64,000 nucleotides of DNA from Rutpela maculata (lineage: Eukaryota; Arthropoda; Insecta; Coleoptera; Cerambycidae): NCBI GenBank assembly GCA_936432065.2, contig OW386293.2, positions 65,241,965-65,305,964 of the forward strand, written 5' to 3'. This document shows, piece after piece, positions 1-10,324 of the stretch. A model generated the notes under the pieces. That model was not told the origin of the DNA and searched no databases. It worked only from the letters and a program-made list of their open reading frames with translations. The first letter of the stretch is position 1; every line of letters begins with the position of its first letter. The position numbers and the translations under genes are program-made.

Positions 1-812
1 TGTGCCTTCTGACTTATAGTTAGGGTTTTGCCATCATTTTCTGTGAGCTGAAATTCGGTTTGGTAAGCACTAATTATAGGGCAAAGGTGGGGCTGTTGTA
101 ATAGGCTCCTTGAAAAATTCAAAAGCAACCGAAGGGTTTCCGTCGAAAAACCATTGACCCTTAGGTATGTTCAAAACCATTTGTCCACTCGTAATGAAAT
201 CGATTCCTAGGAGGGTTTTGCTGTCTAAATGCTCAGGAATTGCTATGAATGTAGTTGGTATACTTTTTCCTTGCAAGATTACTTGAGTTTCGAAAATTCG
301 CGCCACTACTTGACGTAAATGTCCATCTGCTAGGACCATCTGTAGGAGCTCTTCTTTGTAAGGTAAATTCGATGCACAGAAATGTGTGTAAAGAACGTGT
401 CCTGCGATGCTGTTTCTAGCACCGGAATCAATGTAGGCAAGTCCCTATCTTCCCACACTTTCAACATGTACCAATGGTCTAGACATCGTAGAAACTGGGT
501 TAATTTCAGTGAGGAAAATATCGATACTCGAGGCGTGTATCGTAGCAGAGCCAATACTGTTGGTACTTTGAGGTCTTGTGCCGGAAGTACTCTGAGTACG
601 ACAATTGGGGCACTGGGAACGAATGTAATCTGGCGTTCCACATCCAAAGCAACTAATACTAGCAGAAGTGGTAGGGGAGTTTTGACTGATACTCGGCTGA
701 CTAACTTTTCCTTGATTAGCAGCATACTTGCGGCATTCTGCCTGAAGATGGCCAAAATTCTTGCAGAATTAGCATTTGGGGCGAAGACGTATCGTTTTGT
801 CATCATTTGCAT
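1..812 (-). pseudogene. Ty3/gypsy zinc knuckles and aspartic protease, degraded, running off the left edge
   Basis: Minus-strand continuation of the gag gene to the right. Reading leftward there is a first zinc knuckle (C-x2-C-x4-H-x4-C, core CKNFGHLQAEC) whose second position is a TAA stop at 769-771. A second knuckle (CFGCGTPDYIRSQC) has Tyr where His is expected. A serine/threonine-rich linker follows, then a TAG stop at 445-447. The retroviral-type aspartic protease has its catalytic triplet as IDSGA at about 418-432 and the second signature TLLGIDF at about 197-214. A further frame change near 70 leads into a segment reading FQLTENDG that continues past base 1, where reverse transcriptase would be expected. 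In the family this protease cleaves Gag-Pol. At least two stops and two frame changes make this copy dead. The order knuckle-protease downstream of gag fits Ty3/gypsy; an Arc-like domesticated gag is excluded by the protease and the adjoining LTR. Confidence 0.85.
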
Positions 813-1576
813 TTCTCTGTTTCAATGTAGTAGGTGGTTGACTTGTTCTCGGTAAAACTATCTTCGATAGATCTGGCCTTCTCAATTAGTTCAGAGAAAG
901 AGGTCACTTGTTCTCTAGGTAACCTAAATCGAATTCTTCGGTTTAAAAGACCGTAAATCATGTCCAGCTGATGCGTTGCGTGCAATTCTGGAGTTTTCGG
1001 TAAGCGAGCTAAAAGAGCACGAGCAGAATTTACAAAAAGATCTGTTGGTTCTTTATCCCCTTGTTCCTTGGAGAATAATTCCTTAAAAATATTGTGTGGC
1101 GGCTTATTGTAACCGAATGAATGTCGTAATGCTTCATCCCAAGTGGAAATTGTAGATTTGATTCCTCGCCACCAGGTTGCAGCATAGTGGTCAAGCAACA
1201 TCGGCAATCCCTTGATTGCATTTTCTTCTGTAATATTTACACAGTCCCTGTAAACATTAATAGCGCTAATAAAGGCTTCCACGTCCTCATCTTTGTTTCC
1301 GGCAAACCGCGAAGCACATTTCGAACAGTTTCCGCTAGAAGTTGAAACTTGTGATAGTTGACTAGTAACCAAAGCTTGAGTCACGCCCTTTAATAGGTTT
1401 TGCAACTGTTCTTCCGTCATTACAATTGGGTCAGGTATTGTTACAGTTGATGAATCGACAGAAATTAATGTATTACAAACGTTACGTTGCCTTCTGAGAT
1501 TGTAACTCATTAATTCGCAAAATCTTATAGAATTTTGATTGCATGAAAATCCGCTATCAAATTTGACTGCATACAA
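803..1576 (-). pseudogene. gag: Ty3/gypsy gag, capsid part
   Basis: An open stretch of 257 codons on the minus strand. The central part (residues about 90-240) has the look of a retrotransposon Gag capsid domain: FISAINVYRDCVNIT, then LPMLLDHYAATWWRGI, then IFKELFSKEQG and a C-terminal RFRLPREQVTSFSELIEKA. The AATWW and F-x-E-L-F patterns are typical of insect Ty3/gypsy and Arc-like capsids. The first Met at 1576 may be upstream of the true start; MSYNLRRQ about 23 codons later is an alternative. The frame ends at 803 just before the zinc knuckles, which continue in another frame, so there is a frameshift near 810. Gag forms the virus-like particle that packages element RNA. Confidence in the family is high and in the exact ends moderate. 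Confidence 0.85.
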
Positions 1577-1639
1577 ATCCGCAAAAACACTAAAAGTCTA
1601 GTAAAATGAAAGAAATCTCGCAATTGTCTGTTGAATGTT

Positions 1640-2000
1640 GAAATACTTGAAATGCGCACGAAATGTTCGTGGATAGCACACATAATTTGTTTATCTAAGG
1701 TAAAATGTTTTTCAAAAACCGAAATATGCATGAGAGTTGATGAAACATGTAACCAGCGATGAAAGTGTCCTTAGTCGAAATACAGCACGAAATGTTCATG
1801 AAAGCAATGTAAAATGTCTATTTTACTCGAACGAAAGGGGTACAAGCACAATAAAGTTCATTTAAATGTGAAACCGGCGACGTAGAATGTTTTTCTAGCC
1901 GAAATAAACCAATTGTTTATGAGAATAGCAGAATAAATGTGAAAACCGGCGACTTAGAATGTCTTCCTAGTCGAAAGCCGAAATAAGCACAAAATCTGTG
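1640..2000. repeat. Leader repeats between gag and the LTR
   Basis: Degenerate direct repeats of about 70-120 bp in the untranslated leader. The motif ACCGGCGACGTAGAATGT at about 1873 recurs as ACCGGCGACTTAGAATGT at about 1944, and a weaker copy (AACCAGCGATGAAAGTGT) lies at 1751. Each is followed by TCTTCCTAGTCGAAA-like sequence. No coding frame is seen. They may be part of the packaging or translation leader of the element, which is inference. Confidence 0.55.
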
Positions 2001-2267
2001 AGTTAATGTCTTTGAAATTACTGAAGTGAATGCACGACGTGTGAGTTATTCAAAACTTGCAGGAATCGGAAACTAAAAGCTTTACTTACGGTTTTATTCC
2101 TCTTTTACCTTACAGGAGTGGAAGTTATTGCACTACAACTGCTTGGATTTCTTGGCCTAAAACACTGGATTTTTTATCACTTTCGCAAAAACCTGCATTA
2201 GTCCCGCCAAAAGCTTTAACCTAACTCTCGACACGAACACTCTGACACAGCATTTTTGTTAGAAAGA

Positions 2268-2284
2268 GTCCCACTTGAGCGCCA
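2268..2284 (-). promoter_or_regulatory. Retroelement primer binding site
   Basis: The minus strand reads TGGCGCTCAAGTGGGAC. It starts TGGCGC as in gypsy-type tRNA primer sites and sits six bases inside the LTR edge at 2291, upstream of gag, which is the expected place for first-strand priming. The tRNA was not identified. Confidence 0.6.
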
Positions 2285-2290
2285 CTTTTA

Positions 2291-2639
2291 TGTAGGAGCA
2301 TAATTAATAAAACTCTAATTACACCCAAACATACTTTAATTAATTAGTGAAATGAACACAAAAAAAACAGAGGTAAAATTAGGAAAGAATCTTAAGCACG
2401 TATTACATTGTTCAGCGCGTTCTAGTCACTTCTTCTTCTGCTGTAGTGCCCTTGACGGCTGATTGGTAACGTTCACACTGGACAAGCATTAAGCCTACTT
2501 CATAAATAGGGGGTCGCTAAAGAGTTCATTTTAAACAGCCATAAATTAGCGCGTTGTGACATCAACGCCCTGAAATCCAATAAAAAGTCGGCATAAGATA
2601 GCCGCGAAAAATATAAAACATAACCTCTATTTATTGACA
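2291..2639 (-). mobile_element. 5' LTR of the minus-strand Ty3/gypsy element
   Basis: A 349-bp interval that on the minus strand starts TGTCAATAAATAGAGG and ends GCTCCTACA, giving TG...CA ends. It abuts a primer binding site and lies upstream of leader, gag and protease. It carries a TATA-like CTATTTATG box. The other LTR lies beyond base 1, so identity between LTRs and a target duplication cannot be checked. The right edge lies at the start of the THAP transposase region, suggesting insertion close to that older gene. Confidence 0.6.
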
Positions 2640-4427
2640 GCACTTTTTAATTATTATAGGTTTAATGGATTATCAAAATGCCTAAATAATGCTTGTTTTG
2701 TACCTTCGTGTAATAATACTAGCGAAAATGCTCCCTCAATATTATTTTTGACAGTACCACTTAATATTGAAAGACGAAAAAAGTGGTTTTCTGCTGTAAA
2801 ATGTAAACAAATATTTCATCTGGGATTTGTTCTGTTGTGAGAATCATTTTAATGTAAGTATTTTTTACTGTTGTTATATACAGCTTGTAAATTTTAAAAA
2901 TTAATCTATCAAATCTATCAACAGCTTGAAGAAGACAGCACGAACTGGTCATATTATAAAACAATGGGTTCTTCTATAAAATTAAAAACTGATGTGGTGC
3001 CTCATAAATTTATCGACAGTTGTCCAGAAGTACCTCTTCAAAGTGCTTTAACTGATTCAGACAGAAAAAGAAAGTTAGAATTACAGGAAAAACTACATTT
3101 ACAGAAAAAACTCCAGAAAAAACATAAAATTACTGAACAGATAGAACAAGGCTCGACATCAGGGAAGCATAGTTTTTTAAAACAGCTTGTCCCCAATGAA
3201 CTCTGTCAATCTAAACTAGTAGATGAAAATATATTTAAGTCGCAATCAGGAGATTTTCATATTTCAAATGAAAAGGAGTTATTGCAGAATATACCCATCG
3301 CAAATAGAATTGTGGGTATTCAGGTTAATTTGAGACTAAAAAAATTTAGAAGTGTCGGGAGTAATACTCATGGGATTAAACTTATAAATGTAACAACATC
3401 ACCAATGACAAGTAAATTAAAAAAAAAGAAGATAAAGGGTCAGCAACTTATACTCTCTTCGTCATCGTCAGTATCCATAATTTCTATTAGTGAAAGTGAA
3501 TATATATGTTCATCTTCATCTTACGATAGTAATGTAACAAAAAGTATTGATAATGCAGATATCAGTGAAAGAAGAAGAGAAACAACAATAAAGTTAATTG
3601 AACAAAACTCTAGACTGTATTTAGGCATATCTGACAAAGTTTATAACCTTGTAAAATTCATTACTGAAAAAGAAACAGTGACTTACACCGATGTTTTGTT
3701 AACGCTTAAAAAAATCAGGTTAGGTGATACTTATGCAAGACTCGCCTTAGATTTTGGAATTAGTATCTCAACAGTTCAGAGAGTGTTTGTGAAATCTGTA
3801 CCGAAAATAGCCAATAAACTACAAAATTTTATATTATGGCCAAAACCCGAAGATATCAAAAAACTTCTACCAATTTCATTTAGAGCCCGCTACAGTAATA
3901 TTCAAAGTATAATAGATTGCTTTTAAATTGAAATAGAGAAACCATCTCATCCTGTTGCTCAAGCAAGTACTTGGTCAGAATATAAAAATTGTAATACAGT
4001 AAAGTGTCTTATTTCATGCACTCCTCATGGGTTTATAAATTTCATCTCTGAAGCATATGGAGGAAGAATATCAGATAAAGGAATTGTACAGAAAAGTAAA
4101 TATATATGTGAACTCCCTTCTGAGGTGGGCATTTTAGCTGATATAGGTTTTAAGCATATTAGTGCAATTTTACAGGAAAAAGGATGTGTTTTAGTAAGAC
4201 CTCCTACTGTAAGTGCCAATCAAAAAAGTAGTAAGGAAGATGTGAAGCAAAGTAAAATCATAGCTTCTTTACGTATTCATATTGAAAGAGTCATAAGAAG
4301 AATACGAGAATATTCAATACTTGAACCACACGCATGTGTAAATCATCACTTAGTGCCATTATTAAATCATATAGTAATAATAGTATGTGCGTTAGTTAAT
4401 TGTCAAGAACCGTGCATAAAAACATAA
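2634..4427 (+). pseudogene. THAP-DDE_4 transposase (PIF/Harbinger-ISL2EU type), inactivated
   Basis: N-terminal THAP zinc finger: C-x4-C in CFVPSC, then LNIERRKKWFSAVKC, then C-x2-H as CENHF after a frameshift near 2800. The first coding block ends at 2853 before GTAAGT. The second starts at 2925 after AACAG and reads LEEDSTNWSYYK, the usual end of this THAP type, so the intron is 2854-2924. A basic linker and low-complexity Ser region follow, then an HTH_Tnp_4-like segment (about 3590-3850, with YARLALDFGISISTVQRVF), then the DDE_4 domain. Likely catalytic residues are Asp at 3915 (IIDCF), Asp at 4140 (LADIGF) and Glu at 4284 (HIERVIRR). A TAA at 3924 interrupts the same frame just after the first Asp. 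The C-terminal end is complete. In the family the enzyme cuts and joins transposon ends in the nucleus. Terminal inverted repeats were not found. Confidence 0.85.
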
Positions 4428-4429
4428 AT

Positions 4430-6063
4430 TATATAAAGGTAATGTGTCGTGTGGGAGACTGTAATGAAGCGTATTTTCAACCCGAATAAACCATTTATAT
4501 TTTCCAAAAGTAAATATGTTTCTGTTGAATTACTTAATAAAAATTACCAGACTGTGAAAAACAATTATATCACCACATAGACACACCGTAGCGCAAACCC
4601 TGATAGGCCCCCACCAGGCCCAACCGTTCTGAAAGTGCAGAAAGCAGTCAGTTGCTACCAGTGAACGACGGCGAGCAGACGTGCCTTCTCCAGGGAACCC
4701 GCCAGCAGACGTAAGTTACAATATTTGAACTAAGTTGCACCTGCGTCGATCAATATCCACGCGCACCGTCTCCCCGTCATTACCGTGAATTGAGGGGATA
4801 GTGGACTAGATACCCGTAGCGCTGAAATCAGACGGTTCAGTTCCTCATGAGCCACCCAACTGACTGGACGTACTGCAGCGAGCTCCAGAAATAGAGTAAG
4901 TGAAATTTTTCTAAGACCAGGAGACAGAAAATAATGGTAAAGTCCGTGATTTCTGACTTGTAAAATATTTTTCATCTAACCATTTCACCTGTAAATAATA
5001 CAAGTTCTCATTTACCACTACGCACTGCACCGACACATGTTCCCCCACTCTACCGGTATATTAAAAAGGGGAAATTCACCGAGGAACTTGGGAGAATAAA
5101 ACAGTCGTGATCGGCCGCTCCACCACTCTAGATGTATCCAGCAGCAAGCAGGAGACCCGCCAACCGTGCAAGTACCGATCCTCGAAGATTGCTCCTGCCG
5201 CGACTACGTCATCACCGTACGCAACAAATCTAGAGTCCCCCACTCTAACCGTGAATCTTTTGTTGTATTCACCGCTTAGAAGACCAGATCGCAAACGGTG
5301 CTGCCCAAGACCGCAACCGGACCAGACGTGACACCAGGAGAAAAGTTGGAGTGTTGTTGCTGTCATTGTCTCTTTCGCTACCCTCAGGATACCTAATGTT
5401 ATACACTTCGCTGAAGGTATCTTGTGGAGAGGGAAAAGGCGTAATTTCCCAGGCGGCATCCATTTCACCTGGTAGGATTGGTGCACGAGTCGCTTTAACC
5501 ATAACTTTTCAGGCCAGGAGCTGCGAGCTGCTCTATAACTAATGCTATCTCTTTTCAGCTTTAGAGTTTCTTGTATTAGCCAAGTCTTACAATAATTGTC
5601 TTAATTGTTGCATTGTTTGCTGTATTGCTTGCTCGTTCTTGGTATCTAACGACTGTACTGTCCCTGCACTGTAACCTGCCACCTTGCCACTTCGTGCCGT
5701 TAACCGTCCATCATCGCCTTATTCCGACTTGATACCCTTTGCTTCTGCCTGCTCTAAGTAACATCACCGTAACGTCATCGTAGCATAACCGTAACCATAA
5801 TATCATAGCCTGGGTTTTTGTCTTGTATATACTGATATATTTAGAGTAAATAATTTAAAGATAGTATTGTAGAGTATAGGAAATAAACAGATATTTTTAT
5901 ACCGAATTGTGAGTTTTACTGTGTGTGTGTGTGAAAGTCTAATTTTCCCAATTGACCCACTGGAAGTTACTGTTTTCTCAACTGTAGTTGCCCCAGCCCT
6001 ACTGTAACAGGCTGTGTTAAGAGGCTAGTGTGGGACCTTTGCCCCACGTAAAAAAATTGTAAA
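4430..6063. other. GC-richer gene-less region, LTR-like
   Basis: No recognisable gene. Base composition is clearly richer in GC between about 4570 and 5760, which produces overlapping open frames on both strands with no family resemblance. An AATAAA lies at 5882, followed by a short (TG)n run at about 5918, and a TGGCGCCC primer-site-like motif follows at 6066. This order (promoter-like GC-rich block, polyadenylation signal, primer site) resembles the 5' end of a plus-strand LTR element, but the LTR start was not located. Confidence 0.35.
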
Positions 6064-6065
6064 GG

Positions 6066-6073
6066 TGGCGCCC
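6066..6073 (+). promoter_or_regulatory. TGGCGCCC primer-site-like motif
   Basis: TGGCGCCCAAGCAACC matches the start of gypsy-type primer binding sites. The same octamer occurs at 37176 and 48800 next to related leaders. No gag follows here before the next element, so it would be a truncated element. Confidence 0.4.
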
Positions 6074-6464
6074 AAGCAACCGAACCGTTGCTAAGGTGTC
6101 AAAAGTGACCACTTTCCGGCTTCACTGGAAAGTATATGTGAAGCCAATGAGTGTACCATTGCTTCCGGGTTTGAGCACCAGCATCAACAGATGGCAGTGT
6201 TGAATGAAATGGGCATGTTTCCACGTTCTTTCCCTGGCTTTACAATTGGGATTTGTCTAATTTATAGTATTATTTGTTATATTTTTACTACTTTATAGTA
6301 TAAATAAATATTATTATTAACATTATTATTATTCTTATTCCATTAATTTTAAAAGAGTACCAAATTAATTGAAATTATGTTTTCAAACTTACAATTTTCA
6401 CATATTGTATATAATACTTCGTGAGCCAACCATTATTTGGTAATAGCCTTCTTTATACCAGATA

Positions 6465-6603
6465 CAGTTAGTCAACCGAAGGTATATTTGGAATAATAAC
6501 TATAGATGGCGGCATTCAATTAGATTCTGCCGTGCATTTTATATGGGAAATTTTAGAATCTAACGATACCATCTATCGGTCGATGTTATCGGTTGACTAA
6601 CTA
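6465..6603. mobile_element. 139-bp MITE with TA target duplication
   Basis: The ends are CAGTTAGTCAACCGA and its near-perfect inverse TCGGTTGACTAACTA, flanked on both sides by TA. Inside there are no open frames. Size, inverted ends and TA duplication fit a Tc1/mariner-type MITE. Confidence 0.7.
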
Positions 6604-6799
6604 TATTTATTATAAACAAGCTAACAACTACATTATAATATGCTTTTTATCTCTGTTGGGATGACTCAGTACCTTTTTTTTTCTTTTTGCATTGACTAAA
6701 GTAAAGGCTAACTACATTTTGAAATCGGTTATATTGTGGTCATGCATCTTTGTAAATAACTCGCTTATTTTTAATTTCAGATTTTTTGTTCGAAAAGGT

Positions 6800-7770
6800 C
6801 CGTGCCTTATACCGGTTATAGAGATTGATCGACGGAATACTTAATTTTCGATTTTTATTAGGAAACTGTTGGGTATTTGTAGAATCTATCAAAAAAATTA
6901 AGTTTTCCAGGATTTGTAGATTCGCTTTTGTTTTGTCAAATTTCTCACAAATGTCACCTCATAGACTTAATCGAGCCCTACCCATTTTTGAAAATCAAAA
7001 TCGGACCTTCGGTTCGGGAGTTATCAATATCTTTGGAAAATCATACTCGGCCTTGGAAAAAATACTTGCGGTCAACGGATTCGGGCCGCCAGCAATATGC
7101 TTCATTTGTGGCCGTGTACCTTCGATCCCACCAAGTCTCATCGAAATCGATCAATATCCGGGACAGTTATCGTGCTTCCTAGCCCGATTTCGAAAAAAAC
7201 AGTTTTTTGTAAAAAAATTCAATTTCCATTTGTTTTTCGACATTGTCTCCGGTATATTTATCTGTAGATCGTTGCCAGCGACACCATCTCTTTTTTGAAA
7301 TATCTCGATCCGACTGCCCGTTACCGAGTTATTCAATTTTTCCCGAAAAACCTGAAACGTCTATATCGGGTACTTCCGGTTTTCGAACGGAGCCGAGCTT
7401 CCAGCGTTAAGGTTTTCTAAAGGCCTCCTATCAACCACCCAAGTTTCATCGAAATCCGAAAACGGATTAGGGGGGCTGAGCGTGACAGACAGACAGACCG
7501 ACTGACCGACGGACGGAATTTTCTAAATTCGCTCTCGAGTCGATAGATATGACTTTCGTTTCGATCCGACGTTTTTTTCGGATTTCGATGGTCCGCCGGA
7601 AAAATGCAAAACCTATACTACATTTTTTTTCTGAAATCGAACGGGAATGTCTACATTTTCGTCGCGATTTTAGAGCGAAAAGTGCACAATTCCAGTATTT
7701 TAGTCCGTTGCTAGGAAACTATCAGAAAACAGACCGGAAAAGATCCGTTGCCAAGGAACGATCAACAAAG
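6800..7770. repeat. Non-coding repeat ending in degenerate GACA repeats
   Basis: No gene family is recognised. The open frames here lack a plausible protein. Phrases such as AAGTTTCATCGAAATCCG occur twice in variant form (about 7132 and 7441), and a GACAGACAGACAGACC run with degenerate continuation lies at 7483-7515. This is typical of non-coding bodies or tails of arthropod repeats. Confidence 0.4.
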
Positions 7771-7824
7771 CCGTACGGGAATGTTATTTCCCGGCCTAGG
7801 CCGGGAAGTAACATTCCCGTACGG
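7771..7824. repeat. 54-bp near-perfect palindrome
   Basis: CCGTACGGGAATGTTA runs into TTCCCGGCCTAGGCCGGGAA and back out as TAACATTCCCGTACGG, with one mismatched pair. The centre is CCTAGG. It can fold into a long GC-rich hairpin. Confidence 0.85.
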
Positions 7825-7842
7825 TTTTTATATCTATTTTAA

Positions 7843-7972
7843 TATGTTAATATTTTTGATTTTTTATACATTTAAAATAGTATTGATTGTGATTTCAAAA
7901 AATTTTTCTTTTAAATGTTTATATTTTTGATTTTTATACGTTTAAAATAGTATTTATTGTGATTTCAGAAAA
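7843..7972. repeat. Tandem duplication of an AT-rich ~74-bp unit
   Basis: Two copies of a unit containing TTTAAAATAGTATTGATTG / TTTAAAATAGTATTTATTG and ending TGTGATTTCA, at about 7843-7915 and 7917-7970. Confidence 0.6.
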
Positions 7973-8096
7973 AATAGTATGTGTACTTCGGTGTGAAAGG
8001 ACATTCCCAGACTTCGATGCTTGTTGGCCTCGGCCAACAATTGCATCATCGTCCGGGAATGTATCGCTTTCACACCTAGATACACAATATACTATT
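7973..8096. mobile_element. Palindromic short element, copy 1
   Basis: The ends AATAGTATGTGTA and TACACAATATACTATT are inverted. Inside, GGTGTGAAA pairs with TTTCACACC and TTGTTGGCC pairs with GGCCAACAA around the centre. No open frame. The layout (tagtat ends plus nested stem) recurs at 8845 and 46077. Confidence 0.6.
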
Positions 8097-8528
8097 TCAA
8101 AATGTAGTAACAAGGTTATTAGGCATTATTTTGTTGGATTTTATGTACTGGATAATTCTTTCTAAACCTCAAATTATTTTTTACTATGCCACTGAACGTA
8201 AGCTACAACTATTTGTTCTTTGTTTAAAATTTCTAATTGGTGATATTATATTTTACTTATTTTAAAATTCAATACACTTAATGAAAGGATAATCATTTAA
8301 AAATAAATCTACAAATGATATTCAATAATCTTTTATTAGCTATAACGAAGTAGGTACAATGTACAAAATGATATCAAACAGAAACTAAAAAGAGTTAAAA
8401 TGTTGAAACTATAAATTAGAAATAACAGTAATACAGTAACCATGTATATAAATAAACACAACGCAAAAGTTCTTCGATCATAGGATCTACCAGGCGAATT
8501 TACAACTTCCAAGAATGGTATATTATAT

Positions 8529-8847
8529 GCCTTTACCTACGATCACTACTGTAAATAGTAAAAAACATACTACTTGCCATCTATGTAAGTTGAATTTTAC
8601 ATATTGTAAACAAATCGCACTGTAAACAAATCGCACTGTAAATAAATCGCACGGTAAACAAAACGCACGGGACACGCAATTATAGGTGGCTTATATCGCT
8701 GACGCGGGGTTTAAACAAACAAATGCGCCTACATAATTTTCAAACGCTGTCAAAACTGACATAATATTTGTTGAATGATATTTTTGACAAGTAAACTAAA
8801 TCCAGATTTTACTAAATAAATAAGTAAATATGATCGTAGGTAAAGTA
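8529..8847. mobile_element. Possible MITE with ~15-bp inverted ends
   Basis: CTTTACCTACGATCA at about 8531 is inverted as TGATCGTAGGTAAAG at 8831. The interior is non-coding and includes three direct copies of an AAATCGCAC-type unit at about 8609-8655. The right end merges with the neighbouring palindromic element, so the true boundaries are uncertain. Confidence 0.45.
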
Positions 8848-8981
8848 TAGTACATAATTCGGGTTGTAAAGCAATTACGCACTCATGGAAATACGCACTC
8901 GCCGCTACGCTGCATCGTGCGTAACTTTTCCATTCATGCGTAATATGCTTCTTACAACACTCATTACGTAATATACTATTA
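8845..8981. mobile_element. Palindromic short element, copy 2
   Basis: TATAGTA opens and TACTATTA closes the unit. GTTGTAAAGCA pairs with a TGCTTCTTACAAC-like arm, and TACGCACTCATGG pairs with CCATTCATGCGTA around a GC-rich centre. The left flank ATCGTAGGTAAAG matches ATCGTAGATAAAG left of the copy at 46077. Confidence 0.6.
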
Positions 8982-9251
8982 CTGCATTACTAAACTCCTA
9001 CGCCGCCTGTCCCCTAGATGGACAGTGGAGTGACAACCCTCTCTGTCGATGTTTCGATGTCCTTGTCGTGCTCGATAGAGAACAAGCCTTCAAGGTATTA
9101 CTGCATCTGCGTTGCCAGATTATTTCATTTATCGTGCAAACAATTTATATTTTTTAAAATCCAACTCTTAGTTATGTTTTGGTAAGATAAAAAAGCAAAT
9201 GAGCAAAACATAGTGATTTCATTGTTTAATAAAAATTATAAAAATATCAAC

Positions 9252-9311
9252 GACGACAAGTTTTGTAGAATGATAAAAATCAGATTTTATCATTCTACAA
9301 AACTTGTCGTC
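9252..9311. repeat. Perfect 27-bp hairpin with 6-nt loop
   Basis: Bases 9252-9278 are exactly complementary to 9285-9311, with loop ATCAGA. The stem is AT-rich in its inner part. It could be a MITE remnant or a small-RNA precursor; nothing in the flanks decides. Confidence 0.9.
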
Positions 9312-9458
9312 ATTATGTATGAATAAAGTAGATCTGCCAACACTGGATACCTCACTGGATATTTACGATAGTGGGATTAGGTAAGTGTAAATTGCGTTCA
9401 ACTTTCCTATGATCGAAGAACTTTTGCGTTCGGGGATAATATAACTAGTGTTATGATT

Positions 9459-10320
9459 ACACAGCCCCACAAAAAAAAAGTGGTCTGTCCGGCGGACCAG
9501 ATCAATATATCCGTATGTATTTGGACCCGCTGAAACCGAATCCGAAGTCGGAATGGTCAGATGAGCTCGTTTTTCACCCCCAACCCCAAAAAACACCCCC
9601 CCCCCCCAAAAAAAATGCTCTGTCCGGCGGACCAAACCAATATATTCTTATGTATTTGGATCTGCTGAAACCGAATCCGTGGTCAGAATTGTCAGCTTGG
9701 CTCGTTTTTCACCCTCCAACCCCAAAAAACACCCCCAAAACAAAAACAAAGTGGTCTGTCCGACGGACTATACCAGTGTATCCTTATGTATTTTGACCTG
9801 ATGAATCCGGATTCGAAGTTCGAAGTCAGAATTGATGGACTGGCTCGGTTTTCACCCGAAAAACACACCCCCCAATAAAATGGTTTGTCCGACGGACTAG
9901 ACCAGTGTATTCTCATGTATTTCGACCTGCTGAAACCGAATCCGATGACAGAATTGTCAGACTGGCTCGTTTTTCACCCCCAACCCCAAAAAACACCTCC
10001 AAAACAAAAACAAAGTGGTCTGTCCGGCGGATTATACCAGTGGATCCTTATGTAATTTGATCTGCTGAATCCGAATTCGAAGTTAGAATTGTCAGATTTG
10101 TTCGTATTTCACACCTAACTCTAAAAAACACCCCAAAAACAAAAAGTGGTCTGTCCGGCGACCATACCAGTGTATCCTTATACATTTGGACCGCTGAAAC
10201 CGAATCCGAAGTTATAATTGTCAGATTGACTCGTGTTCACCCCCCCCCCCACAAAATGGGGGGGGGGGTTGTTTTGGGGGTGTTTTTTTGGGTTGGGGGT
10301 GAAAAACGAGCCAGTCTGAC
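9459..10320 (+). repeat. ~133-bp tandem array, left arm (about six units)
   Basis: The unit marker CTGTCCGGCGGAC or a close variant occurs at about 9485, 9620, 9756, 9885, 10020 and 10151, giving steps of 129-136 bp. Each unit also has a CTGAAACCGAATCCG box and a TCGTTTTTCACC box before a run of A and C. At 10235-10275 the array reverses through a poly-C/poly-G junction, so the last partial unit is inverted. Confidence 0.85.
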
Positions 10321-10324
10321 AATT

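Noticed and set aside
803..1576. Domesticated Arc-like gag gene
   Set aside because: An adjoining zinc knuckle, protease, primer site and LTR, plus stops and frameshifts, show a decayed retrotransposon.
4730..5542. Several overlapping ORFs of 60-136 codons on both strands
   Set aside because: Their length is explained by higher GC content. None resembles a protein family and they overlap one another on both strands.
6825..7842. ORFs of up to 157 codons
   Set aside because: The region has the look of a non-coding repeat with degenerate GACA runs; no domain or conserved pattern is seen.
9515..9916. Proline-rich ORFs in the 133-bp arrays (also 12270-12773)
   Set aside because: The frames restate the tandem unit, including its C-run, in several phases and on both strands.
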